Both the position numbers and the translations under genes were made by a program. From NCBI GenBank assembly GCA_034406715.1, contig CP137880.1, positions 488,501-552,500 on the forward strand: 64,000 nt of DNA, written 5' to 3'. Source of the DNA: Rhodotorula mucilaginosa (lineage: Eukaryota; Basidiomycota; Microbotryomycetes; Sporidiobolales; Sporidiobolaceae). The notes under the pieces were generated by a model. That model searched no databases and was not told the DNA's origin. It worked only from the letters and a program-made list of their open reading frames with translations. This document shows, one piece after another, positions 1 through 11,825 of this stretch. Numbering within the stretch: position 1 is the first letter of the stretch; each line of letters opens with the position of its first letter.

Positions 1-3000
1 GGGTTGAGTCACTCAGGGACAGACGCGTTTGAGCTATGAAGCAAAGATCGGCTGGGAACGTACGGAGTGGGAAAGCGACGTCGGACGCGTGGAAGCGTTG
101 GCCGAGCTGCGTCACCTTGGCAGAAACAGCGTCGATGGGGTGATCCGAATTCTCCTCTTGGGCTGCGGGTGAGCGGGAGCTAAGAGTCAGTAGGCGTACG
201 ATGCGAGTGGCCGCTAGAGTTGACGAATCTCACCTCTCGACAGAATCGCCTCCCAGGTAGCGGTGACGAGGAACGGGTCCCGGTGGTCCGAGACGTGGAA
301 GATGAGGAGGATGACTTCGAGCAGTTCGAGCGGCTCGGCAAAGTCCGAGTACAGCTGCAGCAGCGCAGTGGAGGACCATAGTCAGTCACCAGGTAACCCC
401 GAAGGGCAGCGAATGACGTACCTCTGAAATTGTGAACAACCGATCCTCGACCTTGTCGAGCCACTGCTGCTTCTCGTCTTGGGGCAGGTTGCCTTCCTCA
501 ATCGCCCGAAAGATCTCGATCTGGACCTGGGCGACCTCGAGCTTCTCCTCGACCTCGGTCAGGAACTGCACCGTGTCTCCCCGGCTCGTCGACGGAACCT
601 GCGACTTTGCATTGCCGACGGCGAGCGAAAGGTACTCGACGCGCTGGTGCAAAGCGAGCGGGAACGCGCTCGTGTCGGCAAGAGCTGCAAGGACGGATGC
701 CGCGGCGGCGAAACGCCCAGTTCGGACGTAGTACTGCCACAAGAGGTCGGTCTTTTCGAGCGTAGTCGGCTCGCGCGAGAGGAAAGCTTCGAGGTACGAT
801 GTCCGAGTCTGCAACATTCTCGTTTTCGTTAGTGCGTGGTGTCGCGATGTCTGAGATCCAGGTCACGTACCTCCAGCAACTGGTTGGAGAGTCCTCGCGA
901 GAGGTACCAGTCGTAAAGCTCAAAGTGGAAGAACTCGTCCTTGACGGAAAGCGCCTTGTTGTAGGCATTCGTCCGGAGACTGTCTGCCTCTTCGTCTGCA
1001 GAGCGTTCCCGTGGTTTAGCTGGACGCTGCACGTGTCGACCAAAAGATAGCACGAAAAGGCTTACAGGACATCGAGCCCGCCGGTCGATTCGGCTTGGCG
1101 GCTTCGTCGAGAAGGTGGTCCATCGCTTCCAGCGAGTCGAACACGAGCTGATGACACGTTCTCCGCTGCTTGTACGCACTCTCCCGCGCGTCACCAGGCG
1201 GGCAGTCGTCGAGCCAGTATGCGACGGCGCGATCGGCCTGATCCCATCGGTGGGCGCACGCAAGGGCGAGGTCGACCACACCTGTCAAGGGAGGCGAGAC
1301 CAATGAGTCGAGAGGTTCCGAGCCATGTGGGGGTGCACAAACTCACCGGCCGTATACCGCATCGACGTGTACTCCTTGCAAATCTCTTGCAGCCGTTCCA
1401 GAGAAAGGTGGCCAGCCGCCTTCGTGAAGAGCCTGACGGACGAACGCGATTCAGTCCGGTCCTCATTCAGACAAAAGCTTAGAACATGCGACCCACCTGA
1501 GACTCTCGCGAAGGCACTCTGTCCGCTCCGAGCTGTCGTACGTGTCCTTGGCTCGTCGCATGGCCTCGATCGCTTTGTACAGGAGGACGTCGTCGGCGCT
1601 GCAGAAGCTGCCGCATCGCTGCTGGAGCGTCTCGCTGATTGCGTCGACAGAGAGGTGACGCCCGATCTGCTGATTGATGACGGCGCTGACGAGACCGCGC
1701 GCAACGCTTCTGCCGCCCTTCGTGGTGAGGAGGTTGGCGTAAGTGAGTTGTGCGAGCTCTTGCTGCAGTTCCGGCTGGCAACTCGCGACGATGTCGGATA
1801 GCTTGTAGTCGATGAGCAGGAGGATGAACGAGATGGCTTCGACAGACTGAACGAGGAGGAGGCGAAGGGCAGAGAGAGACGCCTGCTCGGCGGCGTAAGC
1901 AGCCGCGTTGTGACCGGCACGGCTCGAATCGGGGATGTGGGTAAAGAGGTGTTGTTCGCTGCAGGCGGCAACAGTCAGCTACGGCACAAGAACGGTCAAG
2001 AGATGCCCCCCACTGCGAACTTACTGCTCCACGAATGTCCGCAGGGCGATCAGGTCGCGCTGGACCGCGCTCAAAACCGACTCTGGCATGTTGGACATTT
2101 GCTGCGCCGGGGTCGAGCCCGAAATGGTGATCTTTTGACGCCAAATTGGTCGCAGCAAGCGAGCGAGGTAGAAAGCCAGTCCCTCGTGGCGACCCGAGAA
2201 GATAATCTTGGCGTCCGAAGTCGCGCTCGACGAGGCGCCGCCTAGGGAGAAAAGAGTTTCGTCAGTGAGCAGGTCAAAAATAGCCCGTCTCTTCCGGCTC
2301 ACCGCCGTAACCTCCGCGATCGATGCTGACGGGACGTCCACCGCCCTCGAAAAAGAGGGCCTTGGCGCGCTCGGCGGTAGCAGCGCTCGTGTGCCGGGCA
2401 CCCGCCTGCCCAGCTTCGTGCGAATCGGAAACGGCCAAATGCGAGTTGGATGCCGCGATCGGGAGCAGCATCGCACAAGATTGGTCGCGTCCGTAGCTGT
2501 TTCCATGAAATGTCTGGAGGTCAGCAACTCCGAGACGCAAGTGAGCAGAGGGCATCCGACCGGAGGGGTGGGCGCACCTCTCGAAAAAGACGCCAATCTC
2601 TCCGTGGCCGCCCGAGTTGCCATTCATTCCCATCACCTCGAGCACATCGACGAGCGTGTCGACCGGTCGCTGACGACTGATGACGCTCGCGCCCATGTTG
2701 GTCAAGATGACCCACTCGCGCCTCGCCTGAGTCGGCTGCGTCGCGAGCTCGTTCAGAGCCGTACCGCCTCCCGGGGTGACGATCGCGCGCGGAGTAATCT
2801 CGGCGACATCCCACGTGCGCCCGGAGATTTCGATCGTTCCGGCCACTTCGGAGAAGGGCCGAGTTTGCTGCGACACGGTGCCGGTCGCCGTGGCGGCGGA
2901 TGAGAGCGATTGAGACGAGACGTCGGGAGCGGTCACGAGGAGGACGTCGAGGTCCTGGGTGAGGTTGTTGGCGGCGATGAGAAGTCCTCCCGAGGCGTAC

Positions 3001-4543
3001 TTGGCTTGGCTGATGGCGTTGAAAGGGATCGAGTTGGCGCCGCCGCCGCTGCTGTTGTTGTTGTTGCCGTTCTGCGACTGTTGCTGCGTCGCGACCACTT
3101 GCCCGTACATCCCGTTCGCGGTCGGGTTCGGAGCCTGCTGCGATGTCGGTGCCGGCGGCGGACGAACGTGGCACAATTCGAGCGTCGCGGCCGACCCGGA
3201 CGGAGCGTAATAGTACCCGCGACGCTGGTGCGTAAAGTAGAGTCGCACGCCCGTCGTCGTCACCGCGACCAAGGCAATCTTGGCATTCCCGCCTTCCTTG
3301 GCGCTGATGACCTCCATCTCGGCGATCCGGAACGAGCGCAACATGGGGTTGTTGGGCAGGAGCATGTTGGCGGTTCGCTGCAAGTCGCCCGACTTGGCGA
3401 CGCGGTGCGGGGGTCCATCGAACGCCTTGCCCGATCCCGACGACGGCAACTGGTACATCTCGATGGTCGAGTTGCGCAGCAAGGTGTACAACAGGCCGCG
3501 CTCGTTGTCGACTTCGATCGAGGTGATCCACTCGTTCTGCGGGATCGCCGACAGGGACCGCAGGAACGACGGCACGACCGACTTGACGATGCCTCCCGAG
3601 GTGAGGTTGTTGAGCGTGCAGCGCTTGACGAACCACCCTTCCTGCGCCTGGTACGCGAGCTCGTACAGGCAGCCGTCTCCGCCGATTCCTCCTGGCGTAA
3701 GCGGTTCCGGCGAAGACGAGAGGAAGATGCGGCCGCTGGAAGTCCCTCGAACCGTCGTGAAAGAGATGCCGTCGGTCGGGACGGAGAGACCGGTGAGGTA
3801 GAAGGTGACCTCTTTTTTGGCGCCGGGGGACGGGGCAGCGTAGCCGAGTCCGACGAGGGTGACTTGCGCCGGCGTCGCGAGGACGAGCAGGTGCGAGATG
3901 GAATCGACAAAGACGCCCGGGCGGGGTTTGACGAGAGCGACGCCGACAATGACATCGGTCAACTCTTCAAACGTCGAAAAGGAGGATCTGCGGGGGCGAG
4001 AATCCGTGAGCACTCCTTGGGAGTCGGAGCCCGCTTGGGTCCTCGGGCGGCGCTCTACTCACCCGTCTGACCAGTCCCACAGCAGTAACCGGTGGTCGAC
4101 TGTCACCCATGCCCGCTCAATTTCGGGCAGCAAGCCCATCGAACACCTCGAGCGCGTCACTGCGAGCATGTGCAAATGGGAGCGAGTCAGCTCTGCGCCC
4201 GCGCGCGCGTGTGTGATTTCGCGTACTCACAGTCGTGTTCTTCGAATAGCCGGTCGGGCAGCAGGACGGTGCGAGTCTTGGTGAAGGGAGCCCACGCCGG
4301 AGTCGGCGGGAGGACATAGTCGGACGAGGAAGCGCCTGGCCCAGGCGAGGGGCGGTTCAGTGATCTGGCAGTACGAGTCCTAGCAAACAGACCACTCACC
4401 GACGAGGCTGTCGCCTATGCCGACCCACTTGTCGTCCCTCGCCAGCCGCTCCTCGACGACCTTGCCCGCCTTGTCGAGCGGCCCGTAGAGCGAGTCGACC
4501 GGCTCTGCAGGCGCGCTCTGAGTACCCTTCTGCGAGGATTGCA

Positions 4544-4577
<34 letters not shown>

Positions 4578-4661
4578 TGCGGATGATGACGAGCTGAGAG
4601 AGCGAGTCGGCGGCGCGTCGCTATGGTGCGCCGACGACGTGGACCGCGTCAGAGAACTCAT
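1..4661 (-). CDS. NUP155: Nucleoporin NUP155/NUP170 (3'-partial)
   Basis: Large scaffold nucleoporin of the inner ring of the nuclear pore. The first exon (ATG at 4661) encodes a Ser/Gln-rich leader with a polyglutamine run. After an intron follows the diagnostic stretch PEIERAWVTVDHRLLLWDW, the start of the Nup155 beta-propeller. The largest exon (about 4000 to 2313) carries family hallmarks such as DSISHLLVLATP, SVPTDGISFTTVRGTSSGRI and CLYELAYQAQEGWF, interrupted by a Gln/Asn/Gly-rich insert. The helical C-terminal half follows in several short exons: FSGRHEGLAFYLARLLRPIW, LFTKAAGHLSLERLQEICK, DEFFHFELYDWYLSRGLSNQ and VEYLSLAVGNAK. Each frame change coincides with a GT...CTGAC...AG intron. 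The coding sequence is still open at the left edge, where a branch-like TGACTCAACCC suggests another exon just outside. The identification is firm; inner exon ends are approximate. Confidence 0.93.
4541..4579 (-). repeat. CAG/CAA tract encoding polyglutamine in NUP155
   Basis: A CAG/CAA triplet run in the first NUP155 exon encodes about 11 consecutive Gln after a Ser-rich stretch. It lies in the unstructured N-terminal leader before the beta-propeller and is expected to vary in length between strains (inference). Confidence 0.85.
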
Positions 4662-4971
4662 TCTCCGAGACCGTGTCCCTTGGTCAGCGTGCGTGTAGCA
4701 GGTTCACTCGAGTGTAGCTGCAGGCAGAGTCGTTCAGGCGAAACAGATCATCTTCTCCCTTGAAACTTGCAAACAACTCGAAAACAGTATATCTCGATTC
4801 TGACGACAGGTATACTCGCGAATCATATGCAAAAGTCTAGTAGGAAAGCCTACGAATCGTCCGACGCGGGAGAAAAGATGATATCGCCCGCTTCACTTGG
4901 TGGAAAGCGACCATTCCCTCCATCGTACAGTAGACGTGCAACGGCATGGAGTTTTCGACAGGTTTCCCGCG
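4662..4971. other. Intergenic: NUP155 promoter side and ureohydrolase 3' flank
   Basis: About 310 bp between the NUP155 start and the stop codon of the upstream same-strand ureohydrolase. It must hold the NUP155 promoter and the terminator of its neighbour. I see no further gene; it is more AT-rich than the coding sequence on both sides. Confidence 0.6.
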
Positions 4972-6754
4972 CTACAGCTCATCGTGCGCCGCCTTGTCCG
5001 CCGCTTCCTCCCGCTCGTCGTGCAGAACCATCTGCTTGACCGCCGGCGCCCACTGCTCCTTGCCCTTCGGTCCTTTCCCTTTGAGCAGCATCCCCAGGAA
5101 CTCTTGCACCAAATCCGCCGCCGCCATCGCCGTCAATTCGGCGTTCGTATCGAACGGCGGCGAGACTTCGACAATGTCGAGCCCAACGAGGTGGAGCGTA
5201 GAGAGGCCGCGCAGGATCGCTTTCAGTTCGCGCGTCGTCCAGCCGCCCGATTCGGGCGTACCCGTCGCGGGGGCCATCGACGGATCGACGACGTCAATGT
5301 CGAGACTCAAGTCTGCGGAGCGCGGGGTTTAGCATCATGAGTGCTGCCCAAGCGGGATAAAGTCGGGTTCTTGAGAGAAAAAAGACTCACAGACCGGCAT
5401 GTCACCGACACGTTCCTTGATGGCCTTGATGATCCCGCTCGGCTTGAGCTCGTCAATGTCTTCAGTCGTCAACAGCTTGAAGCCGACCTCCGAGTCGTGC
5501 GTCAGGTCCTCGAATTCCGAGAGGCGAGTCCGGATCCCGGCGTGGATCGAAGACGTGTTGGAGATGAGGCCTTCAGTCGCCGCCTTCCAGAAGAAAGAGC
5601 CGTGGGTCTGTCGGAGTAAAGGTCAGTTGCAGCCCTTCTGTTACTGGCTTCAAGTTCCCGGGACGCACGACTTGGGACTGCGGCGTGAGGGCGCCAGTGT
5701 ACATCGCGCCGTTCCAGGTGTCTAGCGGACGCAGTGCGGGAATCAGCTGCTGAAGAAGGCGGCGGATATCCATACTTCTCTCACTCACCGAGGTGCGCGT
5801 CAAAGTGGATGACTGCGACTGGGCCATACACCTTTGCGAGCGAGCGCAGAATCGGCAGCACGATCCTGTGGACGAAAGGCCGGGGTCAGCCCTCCTGCGA
5901 ACTTTGATGAGCGAGAGTGAGCTACGCACGTGTGATCGCCTCCGAGCGAGATGATTTTGGGATGCTCCTTGCCGTCGAGAGCGAGCGACTTGGTCCCGCC
6001 ATGTTCTGGTGGCGGCAGACTCAGTCTCTTTTGTTCACGAGTCATTCGCCGCCTTCTGGGGCTCACCCTTTGTAAAGTCAGTAGCGACTTCTCGTGAGAG
6101 CAGAGTCGTATAGGCGGTCTCGATCTGGTCGAGCGCGAGCGTGTTGTCGTAAGGGGAGATGGGGACGTCGCCGCAATCCATGATGCTGGCGCCGGTCATG
6201 AACGGGTTGAAGTTCCTGCGGCGGTCAGCAATACATGTCAGTACGAGGACACATGCATCAGGTCAACGCAGCGCCAACCCACCAGGGGATAGAGTATCCG
6301 CGATTCTTGGCCATTCGTCGAGAGCCCTGCCGGATCGCGTTCGGACCGAAACGAGCGCCTGGTCGGTAGGACACAGAGGTCTGGGAAGGGCCGAGGGGCA
6401 GATCAGCGACATGACTACGGTGCGTTCATCGGGAACTTGGGACGGACGTCGAACGGCATTCCCAGGATGACAATGTCAGCGAGGCTGTTCGGCTCATCGA
6501 GGCATCGCGCATGCGGAGTCCGCGCAAACGTCGTGATGCCGGAGAAGCTCAAGTCGGGCGATCCGCCGTACTTGGATGCTGTTTCCGAGGCGCGCAAGGT
6601 ATCAGCGCTGGATCCTTCAAGGTTCAAAGGTGGGGAGAGCCGACGCCGCACCCCAGGCTTCTTCCGACGGCGGCAGTGCGTCATGATGAGCAGCGTGTGC
6701 GGCAGCAACGCCGATAGCAGCAGCAGCAGCGAGTGCGACAGAGACGGAGCGCAT
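4972..6754 (-). CDS. Agmatinase/ureohydrolase family protein with signal peptide
   Basis: Binuclear-manganese ureohydrolase (arginase/agmatinase/guanidinobutyrase superfamily), expected to release urea from a guanidino substrate. ATG at 6754 begins [20 protein letters not shown], a typical secretory signal peptide. An intron follows, then [19 protein letters not shown], which matches fungal agmatinases. Metal-binding motifs are present in order: SLGGDHT; HFDAHLDTW (an intron splits it before the last Asp); HAGIRTRL; and [19 protein letters not shown], followed by a Gly-Gly pair. The protein is roughly 400 residues from about nine exons and looks complete, with the stop at 4972. Family membership is firm. 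The exact substrate (agmatine, guanidinobutyrate or another) cannot be read from the motifs, and secretion or vacuolar location is inferred from the leader. Confidence 0.9.
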
Positions 6755-7571
6755 CTTCACTCGTCTTTGGTGGAAGCAGAGCCTCAGCAAGCGAGGGTTT
6801 GCTTGATCGGCTCATCTTCGGCGGGCGGGCGGTAAAAACTCGCGCAGGCGGCTGCCGCCACGCCTTTGCGAGCTGCGCGCCCTTACCGCAGGCGGACTGG
6901 CAGCGCCAGGCAGCTCAAGAATCCGCCGCTGGATGAGAAGCTTCGGGCGTCAGAATGGTCGACATGACGCACGAGCCTGCTCCGCGGAGGTCGGTCGAGA
7001 TGGCGGCGGCTCGAGCGGCGAGGCGGACGGGAAAGATTTTCACCCACCGCTCCGCTTTACGTTCATGCACATTGGTCATTCTTCGTTACAGCTACGGTTT
7101 CCGCTCTGCTTGCATGGACTCTCCAGTGGCTCCGAACTCTTCTCCGGATCAAATTCGCGACTTCCGACGAGCCTGGGTCGATCCAGCTCTGCCGCCGAAT
7201 GCTTCTCCCCCTGCTTCTGTATTTGCATTTCTTTCTGTTACATGGCGACGGCAGTCTTGGCGTCTCCTGAAAGCCCGCACGTAGGCCTGCTATTCCTCGT
7301 AAACGAAGCCATACCGCCGCTCGCCGCCTGCTGCGGCTGCCTTCTCAAGCGTGGCGAACTCACCGCACCGCTTCTCATGCGCTCAGCGAGCTCACGGACG
7401 CTTTCGCCTGTCTGTGCACGGTTCGCGGTCCTTACCGGCCCAGAAGCGCTTACGGTTTTCCCTACGGCACTTTCGTTTCTTACGCTCCTTGACTCCCGCT
7501 TCTACCCTTGTCGCTCACTTGCCTTGAACGTGCTTCAAGCGACCGCTCAGCATCAACACACCCTGGTCAAC
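6755..7571. promoter_or_regulatory. Divergent intergenic region
   Basis: About 800 bp upstream of the ureohydrolase start. The right half (about 7060-7560) is strongly pyrimidine-rich on the + strand, like the leaders and promoters of other + strand genes here. Open frames run through it but none has recognisable protein character. Confidence 0.45.
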
Positions 7572-8509
7572 ATGTCTGAGACCGATACCCTCGACGAGGT
7601 GCGTGCTAAGGTGGGTCTCCGAGGACAAGCCGAGAGTCACCGCCTCAGCTCAAATTCCCGCTTCCCTGGGTCTTCGGCGTAGTTGACAACCCCCTTCCAG
7701 CGTCCGCCTACGCTAGCACGACGGTGGAGGAGATGAAGGCTTTCCTCAAGAGGTGTGAGATGCCTTGGCCAGACGCTGAGCAAAAGGGTTTGTTGACAGC
7801 TTGCAGGTCTTTTGCTTTGGCTCACACTGACCGCCCTACACGCAGCCTTTCTCTTCCATCCATGAGGGCCGACGATTGTGCTTCGAACTCTTCGGACGAG
7901 GAGGGGTCTGTGGAGTATGTCGACTTTCACATCGGTACTGATGACGAGGACCTCGGATAGCCAACGACGAATCGTCCGCCAAAATCCACGAGAAAGAAGC
8001 GTCCTCGACCGCTCTACCAGTCGAACCCGCCGCTCCTGCCGGAGCCGAGCACGAAATGACCGAGACTGCCGCCCAAGTCGAAGGCCCTCACGACAAAGTG
8101 GCGCTATCGGAACTTTCGATTGACCGTTCGGCGGACTCGGACTGCTTCGAGACGGGAACCCTCCTCTCGTCCTTGAACTCGGCTGCGACTTCGAGCGATG
8201 TCGGTCAAACGACCGAACCCTCCAATGCCTGCTGACGCGCGTGGAGTTGCGGCCAAAAACATGGCTCTCGAGATTTTGCGTCGGCAGGCGCAGTCGTCCG
8301 CCCCCGGCTCTACCGACAAGTTGGTTTTCGAGACGATGAAGGACGTTATCGCGTCATTCGATATCTTTCCGTCGGATGAATCCCTCGGCATCATCTGTGC
8401 TGCCTTACCCTGCCTGGTAGCGACATGGCTCAAGTCGTTCGTAATCGGCAGCCAGCTTGACTCACTCCTTTCACCTCCGTTCCACTCATCTGAGATCTTG
8501 AGTAGCTAG
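7572..8509 (+). CDS. Doubtful small gene(s) of unknown function
   Basis: ATG at 7572 opens a short frame (MSETDTLDEVRAK) that runs into GTGGGT and GTGCGT donor-like sites. Downstream are stretches that look coding by composition: EEMKAFLKRCEMPWPDAEQK near 7730, an acidic Ser/Asp/Glu segment ending at 7960, an open frame of about 90 codons to about 8233, and another (LVFETMKDVIASFDIFPSDE) from 8198 to 8509. I could not join these with good splice sites into one continuous product: the obvious acceptor after CCCCCTTCCAG leads quickly to a stop. It may be a fast-evolving lineage-specific gene, two small genes, or a decayed gene. I recognise no domain. Confidence 0.25.
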
Positions 8510-8879
8510 CCAAACGTTTGATTGTCGATAGATTCCCTGTGAAGTTTGACTCACTTCGGACCTCCAGGTCTGCTTCTCGAATTCCGGCAAAGTAGTCTCG
8601 TCTGGCCTGAAAAGCTATTCGAGCTTTGAACCGGTACGAGTGCAGCAAAGCAAGCATGCACCACCCTGCATGTATACGATCGAAGGCGGACAGTCTTTCT
8701 TCTCTGCGAATCCTGCTTCGCTTTCGACTTCTTTTCGCCTCTTTGCCGAAAACCAGGTTCACCACACCTTATTTCTGACCCAGAGAGCCCTCTAGACTCT
8801 GAAACCGATACAAGTGCAACAAAGGAACATCTACTACAGTATAAGAAGGCACAATCGAGACCGGACATCGTCGGAGGGT

Positions 8880-11825
8880 TCAAGCGGCGATGTCGTCGTC
8901 GACATGCGCGACTGTGCTCGCCGGTCCCTTGTAGTGCCTCCGAACTTCGGCATACCAGGCAATGGTGCCGAGCAAGACGGCCACGGCTGCAATCGCACTT
9001 GTGTAGTTCATCTTCATCGGAGTCAAGAGTGTCATGTCAGTACGTTGGGCGGTGTGCAGAAGCGGGACAGAACTTGTGAGCCTCACGTTGGATCTGCGAG
9101 AGGAGAACAAGCTTGGTCAGTTGCCGCAAAAGCTTCTGTGCTTTGATGTAAGAAGTTCAGACTCACGCAGTCACCGGGTAGTAGTTGGGCAAGCAGAACA
9201 AGACGCAGATAAAGACGATGTACAGCAGCGAGACGACGTTGCAGAACTGCAGTTTCGAAGGTCCGTCAGTGACCACCTCCCAAGGGACTCCTCATAGGTG
9301 AGGTCGAATTGCGCCGCAAGGACTTCTGACGTACCTTGGCAACGGAATCTGGCAGGCGCCAATACGCGGGCGGGAGCAGATCGCGACCGCGGAAGAGTCC
9401 GAGCGCGATGGGGATGAAGTAGCTCGCCAGGTAGCCGATGGTCGTGAGCTGTACACGAGCAAGCGTCAGCAAAGCATCTCCCGACGAGAGCCTGGCAGTG
9501 GAATGCACCTGGAAGAAGGAGTAGAAGATGATCTCCGATCCGAGGTAGATGATGCCGAGAATGATGGGGACGATGGTCTGCAAGGCGACAGCGTATACGG
9601 GCACTTTGAGTTGCGGGTTGACGCGGCGGAATCTGCGGGTGTAGCGGTGTCAGTCGAGGCGCCCGACCGCCATGCCTTGGTCAGGACGTACACTTTCGCG
9701 AGCGGGAAGCCACGGTCGCGCGACATCGACCAGACCGCGCGCGATGAAGCGCAAATGATTCCGACGCAGGCGAGGAAGAGGATGAGCAGGTTGAAAGCGA
9801 AAGCGGCGGCGGCGCCGTTGAGACCGAACGAATCCTGTCCGCATCGAGGAGATCGTGTCAGCGCAGAGACTTCGACTTTCCGACTTGATTCGCATCCCCT
9901 CCAGCTGAGCCTACAGACCTGAGCCTTGGAGCAATGAATGTGAGACATAGTGTAAGGGAGGACTCACGGTGAAGATCTTGATGACCGGAACCGGCGCAGC
10001 GAGGACCGAGTCGACGTCGGAGACTGAGAACAACAGAGCAATGATGTATACGAACCCGACAATGCCGACAATGCTGACGCCCCCGACCACCGCAATGGGC
10101 GCCAGGCGACCAGCGTCGTGGGCTTCTTCACAAAGGTGAGTCGCAGCGTCCTGTACGAGGCAGGCAGGCTCCTTAGTAAGAGAGTGTGCTGATCTTCAAG
10201 AAGCGTTCCGAGACTTACGTATCCGATGATCGTGAAGCTCGACTGCACGTGGCGCAAAATGATAGGTGTCAGTGAGGTAGACTTGACTCTAGTCCGGAAG
10301 CTGCGGAGCCATACCTGCAGCAGACCGAGGAGGAAAGCGAAACCGCTGCTCGACCATCCTGTCTCGTTGATGAAGCCTGTAAAGACGGCCGACGGCGTCG
10401 CGTGGACCGGCGCGCAGGCAGCGAGCGCTATGATTGTGGCAACGACGGTCGAGATATTGATAAGGGCGAAAGTGGCGGTCATCCGGTCGAGAATGCGGAC
10501 GAGGAAGATCTAGGGACGAGGAAGTTCAGCTGGCATGCCCTGCGCGGACGGCTTTCATGAGCCACTCACATTCATCACGAAGCAGGTGAGCAACATAGCG
10601 ATGTAGACGAGGACAAGGTGCCACCGTTGCTCGACGTAAGACGGATGGAAAGCGGCGACGAGAGCGAGAGTGCCGCTCGAAAAGATGTAGGCTCCGGCGG
10701 CCATGAGAGCTGCATGAAGAGTCTTGTGTCAACTCGAATCTTGAGGCAAATCAGAATCTCTCTAACGCACCCCATCCGCCCTGTGGTGCGTGCGAATGAG
10801 CGTCAACAACAGTTCTTCATTCGGGACTTTGGCGCACCGCGAGACTTACAGCAATGTTGAGCCAGGCAGTCCAGAAGGAGAGGAACGGTGCCCACTTGGG
10901 CGGCGCAAGATTATACGCCCACATGGCTTGACCGGCACTGTGCGGCCAGGCACTGCAGAGCTCGGCGAGACTGGCGGCGATCGCGAGCGAGATGATCGCG
11001 ACGATGAACTGCAGGGATGACGGTTCTCAGCTCGGTTTCTCATGGAGGTAGGCTCGAAGCATGTGTAGAGACGTACCCAGCCCCACAGGACTGCTATCGG
11101 CCCTCCAGAGACGAGCGCAGCTGCAGCAAATTGCGACGGTCAGTTCCCCGGGCCTCGGAGACGGCACGAAGGGGAAGTACACACTGTACAATGATCCATC
11201 TGTTTCAAAGTTGCGGTAGTCAGCAGGGAATCAGCGGGGCACCAGCGGAGCGCGGCGAGACGAGCGCGAGCTGTGGCGAAGCGTTGCGGACGCAACGGCT
11301 TCTAACTCCAGTAGTTCACGCATGAATGCCTTACTAATCGCTGTCGTGGGCGCCATGTTGGCGTACTGTAAGCAGGGCGCCTGAGTTAGTCTCCTGCCCG
11401 AGAAAGAGGACGGCGCAAGAACAAATACTCACGGCGAGACCCAACAGCGCCTGAATTCGAGCGAGAGTCGGTGGTTTTCCAGGCCATGGCGAGAACGTCG
11501 TATGGATTGAAGAGGTGGCATGGCGGACGAGCGGAAGGCAGCAGAGGGTAGAGCGGAAATAGCAGTCAGTACAGATGCAAGAAAGAAAATTGGGTGCAGG
11601 AACCGCAGATCTCGATAGCTTCCGACTCACCCATACGCTCATCGAGACCTTCAACTCTTGCTTGTGGCCCGTCAGCTCTTCGTAGGTGCCCGAGACGCCG
11701 CCTACGGCAAGCACCTTGCTGCGAAAGTCGGCCGGCTTTGCATGATTGCCGGCAGCAGCGAAGCGGTCGTCTTCCTTGCCCATGGAGGGAGTGCTGGACA
11801 TGGTCTTGCTTAGCGAGTCGCTCAT
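8880..11825 (-). CDS. APC-superfamily amino-acid/choline-type permease
   Basis: Multi-pass plasma-membrane or vacuolar transporter of the fungal amino acid/choline (GABA-permease-like) branch of the APC superfamily. ATG at 11825 starts a Ser-rich cytosolic leader followed by YEELTGHKQELK, the usual lead-in to TM1. Later exons carry AALVSGGPIAVLWGW (TM1/2), AIAASLAELCSAWPHSAGQA, DRMTATFALINIS, CASSRAVWSMSRDRGFPLAK (the conserved SR-W-RD loop), and NPQLKVPVYAVALQTIVPII. The tail is hydrophilic and ends HVDDDIAA. There are about a dozen exons, consistent with 12 TM segments. The + strand open frames across this region are antisense shadows. The family is secure; the substrate (choline, GABA or amino acid) is not determined. 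Confidence 0.88.
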
